Source: Acanthosoma haemorrhoidale
Lineage: Eukaryota; Arthropoda; Insecta; Hemiptera; Acanthosomatidae
Direction of reading: 5' to 3'
DNA: 64,000 nucleotides
Assembly: GCA_930367205.1 (NCBI GenBank)
Contig: OV884009.1
Coordinates: 118,185,454-118,249,453, forward strand
Position 1 is the stretch's first letter; each line of letters starts with the position of its first letter. The notes under the pieces were generated by a model. The model was not told where the DNA came from, searched no databases, and saw only the letters and a list, made by a program, of their open reading frames with translations. Of this stretch, positions 20,823-34,003 are shown one piece after another. The position numbers were made by a program, and so were the translations under genes.

Positions 20823-21442
20823 CTAGTTAATATATGGCGCGAATGAGTTTTTCCCCGACCGACTAAGCTTCTTAGTTGTTAGTGTTAGTTAATATATGCC
20901 CCGAATGGGTGTTGTCCCGACGGACTAAGCTTCTTAGTTGTTAGTGTTAGTTAATATATGCCCCGAATGGGTGTTGTCCCGACGAAATAAGCTTCTTAGT
21001 TGTTAGTGTTAGTTAATATATGCCCCGAATGGGTGTTGTCACAACGGACTAAGCTTCTTAGTTGTTATTGCTAGTTAATATATGGCGCGAATGAGTTTTT
21101 CCCCGACCGACTAAGCTTCTTAGTTGTTAGTGTTAGTTAATATATGCCCCGAATGGGTGTTGTCCCGACGGACTAAGCTTCTTAGTTGTTATTGTTAGTT
21201 AATATATGGCCCGAATGAGTGTTTCCCTGACAGACTAAGCTTCTTAGTTGTTATTGCTAGTTAATATATGGCGCGAATGAGTTTTTCCCCGACCGACTAA
21301 GCTTCTTAGTTGTTAGTGTTAGTTAATATATGCCCCGAATGGGTGTTGTCCCGACGGACTAAGCTTCTTAGTTGTTAGTGTTAGTTAATATATGCCCCGA
21401 ATGGGTGTTGTCCCGACGGACTAAGCTTCTTAGTTGTTATTG

Positions 21443-24400
21443 TTAGTTAATATATGGCCCGAATGAGGTTTTCCCCGACGGACTAAGCTTCTTAGTTGTT
21501 ATTGTTAGTTAATATATGGCACGAATGAGTGTTTCCCCGACTGCCTAAGCTTCTTAGTTGTTATTGTTAGTTAATATATGGCCCGAACGAGTGTTTCCCC
21601 CACGGACTAAGCTTCTTAGTTGTTATTGTTAGTTAATATATGGCCCGAATGAGTGTTTCCCCGACGGACTAAGCTTCTTAGTTGTTAGTGTTAGTTTATA
21701 TATGCCCCGAATGGGTGTTGTCCCGACGGACTAAGCTTCTTAGTTGTTATTATTAGTTAATAAATGGCGCGAATTAGTTTTTCCCCGACGGACTAAGCTT
21801 CTTAGTTGTTAGTTTTAGTTAATATATGCCCCGAATGGGTGTTGTCCCGACGTACTAAGCTTCTTAGTTGTTATTGTTAGTTAATATATGCCCCGAATGG
21901 GTGTTGTCCCGACGGACTAAGCTTCTTAGTTGTTATTATTAGTTAATATATGGCGCGAATAAGTTTTTCCCCGACGGACTAAGCTTCTTAGTTGTTATTG
22001 TTAGTTAATATATGGCCCAAATGAGCGTTTTCCAGACGTACTAAGCTTCTTAGTTGTTAGTTTTAGTTAATATATGCCCCGAATGGGTGTTTCCCCGAAA
22101 GACTAAGCTTCTTAGTTGTTATTGCTAGTTAATATATGCCCTGAATGGGTGTTGTCCCGACGGACTAAGCTTCTTAGTTGTTAGTGTTAGTTAATATATG
22201 CCCCGAATGGGTGTTGTCCCGACGGACTAAGCTTCTTAGTTGTTAGTGTTAGTTAATATATGCCCCAAATGGGTGTTGTCCCGACAGACTAAGCTTCTTA
22301 GTTGTTATTGTTAGTTAATATATGGCCCAAATGAGCGTTTTCCTGACGGACTAAGCTTCTTATCGTTAGTTAATATATGGCCCGAATGAGTGTTGTCCCG
22401 ACGGACTAAGCTTCTTAGTTGTTAGTGTTAGTTAATATATGCCCCGAATGGGTGTTGTCCCGACGGACTAAGCTTCTTAGTTGTTATTATTAGTTAATAT
22501 ATGGCACGAATAAGTTTTTCCCCGACGGACTAAGCTTCTTAGTTGTTATTGTTAGTTAATATATGGCCCAAATGAGCATTTTCCTGACGTACTAAGCTTC
22601 TTAGTTGTTATTGTTAGTTAATATATGGCCCGAATGAGTGTTTCCCCGACAGACTAAGCTTCTTAGTTGTTATTGCTAGTTAATATATGGCGCGAATGAG
22701 TTTTTCCCCGACCGACTAAGCTTCTTAGTTGTTAGTGTTAGTTAATATATGCCCCGAATGGGTGTTGTCCCGACGGACTAAGCTTCTTAGTTGTTAGTGT
22801 TAGTTAATATATGCCCCGAATGGGTGTTGTCCCGACGGACTAAGCTTCTTAGTTGTTATTGTTAGTTAATATATGGCCCGAATGAGTGTTTCCCCGACAG
22901 ACTAAGCTTCTTAGTTGTTATTGTTAGTTAATATATGGCCCGAATGAGGTTTTCCCCGACGGACTAAGCTTCTTAGTTGTTATTGTTAGTTAATATATGG
23001 CACGAATGAGTGTTTCCCCGACTGCCTAAGCTTCTTAGTTGTTATTGTTAGTTAATATATGGCCCGAACGAGTGTTTCCCCCACGGACTAAGCTTCTTAG
23101 TTGTTATTGTTAGTTAATATATGGCCCGAATGAGTGTTTCCCCGACGGACTAAGCTTCTTAGTTGTTAGTGTTAGTTTATATATGCCCCGAATGGGTGTT
23201 GTCCCGACGGACTAAGCTTCTTAGTTGTTATTATTAGTTAATAAATGGCGCGAATTAGTTTTTCCCCGACAGACTAAGCTTCTTAGTTGTTATTGCTAGT
23301 TAATATATGGCGCGAATGAGTTTTTCCCCGACGGACTAAGCTTCTTAGTTGTTAGTTTTAGTTAATATATGCCCCGAATAGGTGTTTCCCCGACAGACTA
23401 AGCTTCTTAGTTGTTATTGTTAGTTAATTTATGGCCCGAATGAGGTTTTCCCCGACGGACTAAGCTTCTTAGTTGTTATTGTTAGTTAATATATGGCACG
23501 AATGAGTGTTTCCCCGACTGCCTAAGCTTCTTAGTTGTTATTGTTAGTTAATATATGGCCCAAATGAGTGTTTCCCCCACGGACTAAGCTTCTTAGTTGT
23601 TATTGTTAGTTAATATATGGCCCGAATGAGTGTTTCCCCGATGGACTAAGCTTCTTAGTTGTTAGTGTTAGTTTATATATGCCCCGAATGGGTGTTGTCC
23701 CGACGGACTAAGCTTCTTAGTTGTTATTATTAGTTAATAAATGGCGCGAATTAGTTTTTCCCCGACGGACTAAGCTTCTTAGTTGTTAGTTTTAGTTAAT
23801 ATATGCCCCGAATGGGTGTTGTCCCGACGTACTAAGCTTCTTAGTTGTTAGTGTTAGTTAATATATGGCCCAAATGAGCGTTTTCCTGACGGACTAAGCT
23901 TCTTATCGTTAGGTAATATATGGCCTGAATGAGTGTTGTCCCGACGGACTAAGCTTCTTAGTTGTTAGTGTTAGTTAATATATGCCCCGAATGGGTGTTG
24001 TCCCGACGGACTAAGCTTCTTAGTTGTTATTATTAGTTAATATATGGCGCGAATAAGTTTTTCCCCGACGGACTAAGCTTCTTAGTTGTTATTGTTAGTT
24101 AATATATGGCCCAAATGAGCGTTTTCCTGACGTACTAAGCTTCTTAGTTGTTATTGTTAGTTAATATATGGCTCGAATGAGTTTTTCCCCGACGGACTAA
24201 GCTTCTTAGTTGTTATTGTTAGTTAATATATGGCCCGAATGAGTGTTTCCCCGACGGACTAAGCTTCTTAGTTGTTATTGTTAGTTAATATATGGCCCGA
24301 ATGAGTGTTTCCCCAACGGACTAAGCTTCTTAGTTGTTATTGTTAGTTAATATATGGCCCGAATGAGTGTTTCCCCGAAAGACTAAGCTTCCTAGTTGTT

Positions 24401-27400
24401 ATTATTAGTTAATATATGGCGCGAATAAGTTTTTCCCCGACGGACTAAGCTTCTTAGTTGTTATTGTTAGTTAATATATGGCCCAAATGAGCATTTTCCT
24501 GACGTACTAAGCTTCTTAGTTGTTATTGTTAGTTAATATATGGCCCGAATGAGTGTTTCCCCGACAGACTAAGCTTCTTAGTTGTTATTGCTAGTTAATA
24601 TATGGCGCGAATGAGTTTTTCCCCGACCGACTAAGCTTCTTAGTTGTTAGTGTTAGTTAATATATGCCCCGAATGGGTGTTGTCCCGACGGACTAAGCTT
24701 CTTAGTTGTTAGTGTTAGTTAATATATGCCCCGAATGGGTGTTGTCCCGACGGACTAAGCTTCTTAGTTGTTATTGTTAGTTAATATATGGCCCGAATGA
24801 GTGTTTCCCCGACAGACTAAGCTTCTTAGTTGTTATTGTTAGTTAATATATGGCCCGAATGAGGTTTTCCCCGACGGACTAAGCTTCTTAGTTGTTATTG
24901 TTAGTTAATATATGGCACGAATGAGTGTTTCCCCGTCTGCCTAAGCTTCTTAGTTGTTATTGTTAGTTAATATATGGCCCGAACGAGTGTTTCCCCCACG
25001 GACTAAGCTTCTTAGTTGTTATTGTTAGTTAATATATGGCCCGAATGAGTGTTTCCCCGACGGACTAAGCTTCTTAGTTGTTAGTGTTAGTTTATATATG
25101 CCCCGAATGGGTGTTGTCCCGACGGACTAAGCTTCTTAGTTGTTATTATTAGTTACTAAATGGCGCGAATTAGTTTTTCCCCGACAGACTAAGCTTCTTA
25201 GTTGTTATTGCTAGTTAATATATGGCGCGAATGAGTTTTTCCCTGACGGACTAAGCTTCTTAGTTGTTAGTTTTAGTTAATATATGCCCCGAATAGGTGT
25301 TTCCCCGACAGACTAAGCTTCTTAGTTGTTATTGTTAGTTAATATATGGCCCGAATGAGGTTTTCCCCGACGGACTAAGCTTCTTAGTTGTTATTGTTAG
25401 TTAATATATGGCACGAATGAGTGTTTCCCCGACTGCCTAAGCTTGTTAGTTGTTATTGTTAGTTAATATATGGCCCGAATGAGTGTTTCCCCCACGGACT
25501 AAGCTTCTTAGTTGTTATTGTTAGTTAATATATGGCCCGAATGAGTGTTTCCCCGACGGACTAAGCTTCTTAGTTGTTAGTGTTAGTTTATATATGCCCC
25601 GAATGGGTGTTGTCCCGACGGACTAAGCTTCTTAGTTGTTATTATTAGTTAATAAATGGCGCGAATTAGTTTTTCCCCGACGGACTAAGCTTCTTAGTTG
25701 TTAGTTTTAGTTAATATATGCCCCGAATGGGTGTTGTCCCGACGTACTAAGCTTCTTAGTTGTTAGTGTTAGTTAATATATGGCCCAAATGAGCGTTTTC
25801 CTGACGGACTAAGCTTCTTATCGTTAGGTAATATATGGCCTGAATGAGTGTTGTCCCGACGGACTAAGCTTCTTAGTTGTTAGTGTTAGTTAATATATGC
25901 CCCGAATGGGTGTTGTCCCGACGGACTAAGCTTCTTAGTTGTTATCATTAGTTAATATATGGCGCGAATAAGTTTTTCCCCGACGGACTAAGCTTCTTAG
26001 TTGTTATTGTTAGTTAATATATGGCCCAAATGAGCGTTTTCCTGACGTACTAAGCTTCTTAGTTGTTATTGTTAGTTAATATATGGCTCGAATGAGTTTT
26101 TCCCCGACGGACTAAGCTTCTTAGTTGTTATTGTTAGTTAATATATGGCCCGAATGAGTGTTTCCCCGACGAACTAAGCTTCTTAGTTGTTATTGTTAGT
26201 TAATATATGGCCCGAATGAGTGTTTCCCCAACGGACTAAGCTTCTTAGTTGTTATTGTTAGTTAATATATGGCCCGAATGAGTGTTTCCCCGAAAGACTA
26301 AGCTTCCTAGTTGTTATTGCTAGTTAATATATGCCCCAAATGAGTGTTGTCCCGACGTACTAAGCTTCTTAGTTGTTAGTGTGAGTTAATATATGCCCCG
26401 AATGGGTGTTGTCCCGACGGACTAAGCTTGTTAGTTGTTATTGCTGGTTAATATATGGCGCGAATGAGTTTTTCCCCGACGGACTAAGCTTCTTAGTTGT
26501 TAGTTTTAGTTAATATATGGCCCAAATGAGCGTTTTCCTGACGGACTAAGCTTCTTATCGTTAGTTAATATATGGCCCGAATGAGTGTTGTCCCGACGGA
26601 CTAAGCTTTTTAGTTGTTAGTGTTAGTTAATATTGCCCCGAATGGGTGTTGTCCCGACGGACTAAGCTTCTTAGTTGTTATTGCTAGTTAATATATGCCC
26701 CAAATGAGTGTTGTCCCGACGTACTAAGCTTCTTAGTTGTTAGTGTTAGTTAATATATGCCCCGAATGGGTGTTGTCCCGACGGACTAAGCTTGTTAGTT
26801 GTTATTGCTGGTTAATATATGGCGCGAATGAGTTTTTCCCCGACGGACTAAGCTTCTTAGTTGTTAGTTTTAGTTAATATATGGCCCAAATGAGCGTTTT
26901 CCTGACGGACTAAGCTTCTTATCGTTAGTTAATATATGGCCCGAATGAGTGTTGTCCCGACGGACTAAGCTTTTTAGTTGTTAGTGTTAGTTAATATTGC
27001 CCCGAATGGGTGTTGTCCCGACGGACTAAGCTTCTTAGTGGTTATTGCTAGTTAATATATGGCGCGAATGAGTTTTTCCCCGACCGACTAAGCTTCTTAG
27101 TTGTTAGTGTTAGTTAATATATGCCCCGAATGGGTGTTGTCCCGACGGACTAAGCTTCTTAGTTGTTAGTGTTAGTTAATATATGCCCCGAATGGGTGTT
27201 GTCCCGACGAAATAAGCTTCTTAGTTGTTAGTGTTAGTTAATATATGCCCCGAATGGGTGTTGTCACAACGGACTAAGCTTCTTAGTTGTTATTGCTAGT
27301 TAATATATGGCGCGAATGAGTTTTTCCCCGACCGACTAAGCTTCTTAGTTGTTAGTGTTAGTTAATATATGCCCCGAATGGGTGTTGTCCCGACGGACTA

Positions 27401-27667
27401 AGCTTCTTAGTTGTTATTGTTAGTTAATATATGGCCCGAATGAGTGTTTCCCTGACAGACTAAGCTTCTTAGTTGTTATTGCTAGTTAATATATGGCGCG
27501 AATGAGTTTTTCCCCGACCGACTAAGCTTCTTAGTTGTTAGTGTTAGTTAATATATGCCCCGAATGGGTGTTGTCCCGACGGACTAAGCTTCTTAGTTGT
27601 TAGTGTTAGTTAATATATGCCCCGAATGGGTGTTGTCCCGACGGACTAAGCTTCTTAGTTGTTATTG
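21443..27667 (+). repeat. 6225-bp HOR block, copy 2
   Basis: This is a near-perfect tandem copy of 15218-21442. By eye I noticed only about a dozen differences, for example GAGTG/GAGCG at 15801/22026, CGAACT/CGGACT at 18029/24254, GACTGCC/GTCTGCC near 18711/24936 and TTATTATTAG/TTATCATTAG near 19721/25946. At 27668 the order changes from the expected GAGGTTTT monomer to a GAGTG..CGACAG monomer, so there is no third copy in line. Confidence 0.92.
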
Positions 27668-30600
27668 TTAGTTAATATATGGCCCGAATGAGTGTTTCCC
27701 CGACAGACTAAGCTTCTTAGTTGTTATTGCTAGTTAATATATGGCGCGAATGAGTTTTTCCCCGACGGACTAAGCTTCTTAGTTGTTAGTTTTAGTTAAT
27801 ATATGCCCCGAATAGGTGTTTCCCCGACAGACTAAGCTTCTTAGTTGTTATTGTTAGTTAATATATGGCCCGAATGAGGTTTTCCCCGACGGACTAAGCT
27901 TCTTAGTTGTTATTGTTAGTTAATATATGGCACGAATGAGTGTTTCCCCGACTGCCTAAGCTTCTTAGTTGTTATTGTTAGTTAATATATGGCCCGAATG
28001 AGTGTTTCCCCCACGGACTAAGCTTCTTAGTTGTTATTGTTAGTTAATATATGGCCCGAATGAGTGTTTCCCCGACGGACTAAGCTTCTTAGTTGTTAGT
28101 GTTAGTTTATATATGCCCCGAATGGGTGTTGTCCCGACGGACTAAGCTTCTTAGTTGTTATTATTAGTTAATATATGGCGCGAATAAGTTTTTCCCCGAC
28201 AGACTAAGCTTCTTAGTTGTTATTGCTAGTTAATATATGGCGCGAATGAGTTTTTCCCCGACGGACTAAGCTTCTTAGTTGTTAGTTTTAGTTAATATAT
28301 GCCCCGAATAGGTATTTCCCCGACAGACTAAGCTTCTTAGTTGTTATTGTTAGTTAATATATGGCCCGAATGAGGTTTTCCCCGACGGACTAAGCTTCTT
28401 AGTTGTTATTGTTAGTTAATATATGGCACGAATGAGTGTTTCCCCGACTGCCTAAGCTTCTTAGTTGTTATTGTTAGTTAATATATGGCCCGAATGAGTG
28501 TTTCCCCGACGGACTAAGCTTCTTAGTTGTTAGTGTTAGTTTATATATGCCCCGAATGGGTGTTGTCCCGACGGACTAAGCTTCTTAGTTGTTATTATTA
28601 GTTAATAAATGGCGCGAATTAGTTTTTCCCCGACGGACTAAGCTTCTTAGTTGTTAGTTTTAGTTAATATATGCCCCGAATGGGTGTTGTCCCGACGTAC
28701 TAAGCTTCTTAGTTGTTAGTGTTAGTTAATATATGGCCCAAATGAGCGTTTTCCTGACGGACTAAGCTTCTTATCGTTAGGTAATATATGGCCTGAATGA
28801 GTGTTGTCCCGACGGACTAAGCTTCTTAGTTGTTAGTGTTAGTTAATATATGCCCCGAATGGGTGTTGTCCCGACGGACTAAGCTTCTTAGTTGTTATTA
28901 TTAGTTAATATATGGCGCGAATAAGTTTTTCCCCGACGGACTAAGCTTCTTAGTTGTTATTGTTAGTTAATATATGGCCCAAATGAGCGTTTTCCTGACG
29001 TACTAAGCTTCTTAGTTGTTATTGTTAGTTAATATATGGCTCGAATGAGTTTTTCCCCGACGGACTAAGCTTCTTAGTTGTTATTGTTAGTTAATATATG
29101 GCCCGAATGAGTGTTTCCCCGACGAACTAAGCTTCTTAGTTGTTATTGTTAGTTAATATATGGCCCGAATGAGTGTTTCCCCAACGGACTAAGCTTCTTA
29201 GTTGTTATTGTTAGTTAATATATGGCCCGAATGAGTGTTTCCCCGAAAGACTAAGCTTCCTAGTTTTTATTGCTAGTTAATATATGCCCCAAATGAGTGT
29301 TGTCCCGACGTACTAAGCTTCTTAGTTGTTAGTGTTAGTTAATATATGCCCCGAATGGGTGTTGTCCCGACGGACTAAGCTTGTTAGTTGTTATTGCTAG
29401 TTAATATATGGCGCGAATGAGTTTTTCCCCGACGGACTAAGCTTCTTAGTTGTTAGTTTTAGTTAATATATGGCCCAAATGAGCGTTTTCCTGACGGACT
29501 AAGCTTCTTATCGTTAGTTAATATATGGCCCGAATGAGTGTTGTCCCGACGGACTAAGCTATTTAGTTGTTAGTGTTAGTTAATATTGCCCCGAATGGGT
29601 GTTGTCCCGACGGACTAAGCTTCTTAGTTGTTATTGCTAGTTAATATATGGCGCGAATGAGTTTTTCCCCGACCGACTAAGCTTCTTAGTTGTTAGTGTT
29701 AGTTAATATATGCCCCGAATGGGTGTTGTCCCGACGGACTAAGCTTCTTAGTTGTTAGTGTTAGTTAATATATGCCCCGAATGGGTGTTGTCCCGACGGA
29801 CTAAGCTTCTTAGTTGTTATTGCTAGTTAATATATGGCGCGAATGAGTTTTTCCCCGACCGACTAAGCTTCTTAGTTGTTAGTGTTAGTTAATATATGCC
29901 CCGAATGGGTGTTGTCCCGACGGACTAAGCTTCTTAGTTGTTAGTGTTAGTTAATATATGCCCCGAATGGGTGTTGTCCCGACGGACTAAGCTTCTTAGT
30001 TGTTATTGTTAGTTAATATATGGCCCGAATGAGTGTTTCCCCGACAGACTAAGCTTCTTAGTTGTTATTGCTAGTTAATATATGGCGCGAATGAGTTTTT
30101 CCCCGACCGACTAAGCTTCTTAGTTGTTAGTTTTAGTTAATATATGGCCCAAATGAGCGTTTTCCTGACGGACTAAGCTTCTTATCGTTAGTTAATATAT
30201 GGCCCGAATGAGTGTTGTCCCGACGGACTAAGCTTCTTAGTTGTTAGTGTTAGTTAATATATGCCCCGAATGGGTGTTGTCCCGACGGACTAAGCTTCTT
30301 AGTTGTTATTATTAGTTAATATATGGCGCGAATAAGTTTTTCCCCGACGGACTAAGCTTCTTAGTTGTTATTGTTAGTTAATATATGGCCCAAATGAGCG
30401 TTTTCCTGACGTACTAAGCTTCTTAGTTGTTAGTTTTAGTTAATATATGCCCCGAATGGGTGTTTCCCCGAAAGACTAAGCTTCTTAGTTGTTATTGCTA
30501 GTTAATATATGCCCCGAATGGGTGTTGTCCCGACGGACTAAGCTTCTTAGTTGTTAGTGTTAGTTAATATATGCCCCGAATGGGTGTTGTCCCGACGGAC

Positions 30601-31227
30601 TAAGCTTCTTAGTTGTTAGTGTTAGTTAATATATGCCCCAAATGGGTGTTGTCCCGACAGACTAAGCTTCTTAGTTGTTATTGTTAGTTAATATATGGCC
30701 CAAATGAGCGTTTTCCTGACGGACTAAGCTTCTTATCGTTAGTTAATATATGGCCCGAATGAGTGTTGTCCCGACGTACTAAGCTTCTTAGTTGTTAGTG
30801 TTAGTTAATATATGGCCCAAATGAGCGTTTTCCTGACGGACTAAGCTTCTTATCGTTAGGTAATATATGGCCTGAATGAGTGTTGTCCCGACGGACTAAG
30901 CTTCTTAGTTGTTAGTGTTAGTTAATATATGCCCCGAATGGGTGTTGTCCCGACGGACTAAGCTTCTTAGTTGTTATTATTAGTTAATATATGGCGCGAA
31001 TAAGTTTTTCCCCGACGGACTAAGCTTCTTAGTTGTTATTGTTAGTTAATATATGGCCCAAATGAGCATTTTCCTGACGTACTAAGCTTCTTAGTTGTTA
31101 TTGTTAGTTAATATATGGCCCGAATGAGTGTTTCCCCGACAGACTAAGCTTCTTAGTTGTTATTGTTAGTTAATATATGGCCCGAATGAGGTTTTCCCCG
31201 ACGGACTAAGCTTCTTAGTTGTTATTG
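27668..31227 (+). repeat. Mosaic satellite block with an octamer doublet
   Basis: It starts with an 8-monomer (496 bp) series: CGACAG type, GGCGCG, GAATAGG, GAGGTTTT, GGCACG..CTGCC, CCCAC type, CGACGG type and GTTTATATATG. The series repeats at an offset of 496 bp (GAGGTTTT at 27876 and 28372). Then follow monomer runs also found in the 6225 bp block, including a GGTAATATATGGCCTG monomer at 28780 and a hybrid monomer with AAGCTATTTAG near 29556. At 30735 and 30852 two 55-bp monomers lie only about 117 bp apart, which suggests a local recombination join. Confidence 0.75.
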
Positions 31228-34003
31228 TTAGTTAATATATGGCACGAATGAGTGTTTCCCCGACTGCCTAAGCTTCTTAGTTGTTATTGTTAGTTAATAT
31301 ATGGCCCGAACGAGTGTTTTCCCCACGGACTAAGCTTCTTAGTTGTTATTGTTAGTTAATATATGGCCCGAATGAGTGTTTCCCCGACGGACTAAGCTTC
31401 TTAGTTGTTAGTGTTAGTTTATATATGCCCCGAATGGGTGTTGTCCCGACGGACTAAGCTTCTTAGTTGTTATTATTAGTTAATAAATGGCGCGAATTAG
31501 TTTTTCCCCGACGGACTAAGCTTCTTAGTTGTTAGTTTTAGTTAATATATGCCCCGAATGGGTGTTGTCCCGACGTACTAAGCTTCTTAGTTGTTATTGT
31601 TAGTTAATATATGCCCCGAATGGGTGTTGTCCTGACGGACTAAGCTTCTTAGTTGTTATTATTAGTTAATATATGGCGCGAATAAGTTTTTCCCCGACGG
31701 ACTAAGCTTCTTAGTTGTTATTGTTAGTTAATATATGGCCCAAATGAGCGTTTTCCAGACGTACTAAGCTTCTTAGTTGTTAGTTTTAGTTAATATATGC
31801 CCCGAATGGGTGTTTCCCCGAAAGACTAAGCTTCTTAGTTGTTATTGCTAGTTAATATATGCCCCGAATGGGTGTTGTCCCGACGGACTAAGCTTCTTAG
31901 TTGTTAGTGTTAGTTAATATATGCCCCGAATGGGTGTTGTCCCGACGGACTAAGCTTCTTAGTTGTTAGTGTTAGTTAATATATGCCCCAAATGGGTGTT
32001 GTCCCGACAGACTAAGCTTCTTAGTTGTTATTGTTAGTTAATATATGGCCCAAATGAGCGTTTTCCTGACGGACTAAGCTTCTTATCGTTAGTTAATATA
32101 TGGCCCGAATGAGTGTTGTCCCGACGGACTAAGCTTCTTAGTTGTTAGTGTTAGTTAATATATGCCCCGAATGGGTGTTGTCCCGACGGACTAAGCTTCT
32201 TAGTTGTTATTGTTAGTTAATATATGGCCCGAATGAGTGTTTCCCCGACAGACTAAGCTTCTTAGTTGTTATTGTTAGTTAATATATGGCCCGAATAAGG
32301 TTTTCCCCGACGGACTAAGCTTCTTAGTTGTTATTGTTAGTTAATATATGGCACGAATGAGTGTTTCCCCGACTGCCTAAGCTTCTTAGTTGTTATTGTT
32401 AGTTAATATATGGCCCGAATGAGTGTTTCCCCGACGGACTAAGCTTCTTAGTTGTTAGTGTTAGTTTATATATGCCCCGAATGGGTGTTGTCCCGACGGA
32501 CTAAGCTTCTTAGTTGTTATTATTAGTTAATAAATGGCGCGAATTAGTTTTTCCCCGACAGACTAAGCTTCTTAGTTGTTATTGCTAGTTAATATATGGC
32601 GCGAATGAGTTTTTCCCCGACGGACTAAGCTTCTTAGTTGTTAGTTTTAGTTAATATATGCCCCGAATAGGTGTTTCCCCGACAGACTAAGCTTCTTAGT
32701 TGTTATTGTTAGTTAATATATGGCCCGAATGAGGTTTTCCCCGACGGACTAAGCTTCTTAGTTGTTATTGTTAGTTAATATATGGCACGAATGAGTGTTT
32801 CCCCGACTGCCTAAGCTTCTTAGTTGTTATTGTTAGTTAATATATGGCCCGAATGAGTGTTTCCCCCACGGACTAAGCTTCTTAGTTGTTATTGTTAGTT
32901 AATATATGGCCCGAATGAGTGTTTCCCCGACGGACTAAGCTTCTTAGTTGTTAGTGTTAGTTTATATATGCCCCGAATGGGTGTTGTCCCGACGGACTAA
33001 GCTTCTTAGTTGTTATTGTTAGTTAATATATGGCCCGAATGAGTGTTTCCCCGACAGACTAAGCTTCTTAGTTGTTATTGCTAGTTAATATATGGCGCGA
33101 ATGAGTTTTTCCCCGACGGACTAAGCTTCTTAGTTGTTAGTTTTAGTTAATATATGCCCCGAATAGGTGTTTCCCCGACAGACTAAGCTTCTTAGTTGTT
33201 ATTGTTAGTTAATATATGGCCCGAATGAGGATTTCCCCGACGGACTAAGCTTCTTAGTTGTTATTGTTAGTTAATATATGGCACGAATGAGTGTTTCCCC
33301 GACTGCCTAAGCTTCTTAGTTGTTATTGTTAGTTAATATATGGCCCGAATGAGTGTTTCCCCCACGGACTAAGCTTCTTAGTTGTTATTGTTAGTTAATA
33401 TATGGCCCGAATGAGTGTTTCCCCGACGGACTAAGCTTCTTAGTTGTTAGTGTTAGTTTATATATGCCCCGAATGGGTGTTGTCCCGACGGACTAAGCTT
33501 CTTAGTTGTTATTATTAGTTAATAAATGGCGCGAATTAGTTTTTCCCCGACGGACTAAGCTTCTTAGTTGTTAGTTTTAGTTAATATATGCCCCGAATGG
33601 GTGTTGTCCCGACGTACTAAGCTTCTTAGTTGTTAGTGTTAGTTAATATATGGCCCAAATGAGCGTTTTCCTGACGGACTAAGCTTCTTATCGTTAGGTA
33701 ATATATGGCCTGAATGAGTGTTGTCCCGACGGACTAAGCTTCTTAGTTGTTAGTGTTAGTTAATATATGCCCCGAATGGGTGTTGTCCCGACGGACTAAG
33801 CTTCTTAGTTGTTATTATTAGTTAATATATGGCGCGAATAAGTTTTTCCCCGACGGACTAAGCTTCTTAGTTGTTATTGTTAGTTAATATATGGCCCAAA
33901 TGAGCGTTTTCCTGACGTACTAAGCTTCTTAGTTGTTATTGTTAGTTAATATATGGCACGAATGAGTGTTTCCCCGACTGACTAAGCTTCTTAGTTGTTA
34001 TTG
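31228..34003 (+). repeat. ~2.8-kb HOR unit, first copy
   Basis: The order from the GGCACG..CTGCC monomer at 31228 begins again at 34004. The TTTTCCAGACG monomer (31755 and 34531) confirms the 2776 bp offset. The unit includes an octamer doublet (GAGGTTTT at 32731, GAGGATTT at 33227) and a GGTAATATATGGCCTG monomer at 33697. Confidence 0.85.

Larger units (their letters stand above)
15218..21442 (+). repeat. 6225-bp HOR block, copy 1
   Basis: The block repeats directly downstream at an offset of 6225 bp. Matching rare markers fix the offset: GCCCTGAAT at 15914 and 22139, TTAATTTATGG at 17200 and 23425, GGTAATATATGGCCTG at 17687 and 23912, GTGTGAGTTAAT at 20154 and 26379, TAGTGGTTATT at 20811 and 27036, and TCACAACGG at 21040 and 27265. 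The length equals 101 monomers with five 55 bp and two 61 bp members (101x62 - 35 - 2). Inside are two 1915 bp sub-blocks and two 364 bp hexamers. Confidence 0.92.

Noticed and set aside
15218..27667. Assembly duplication artefact as the explanation of the 6225-bp pair
   Set aside because: The two blocks differ at scattered single bases, and other blocks of different length show the same behaviour. A real duplication is more likely, though only long-read coverage can settle it.
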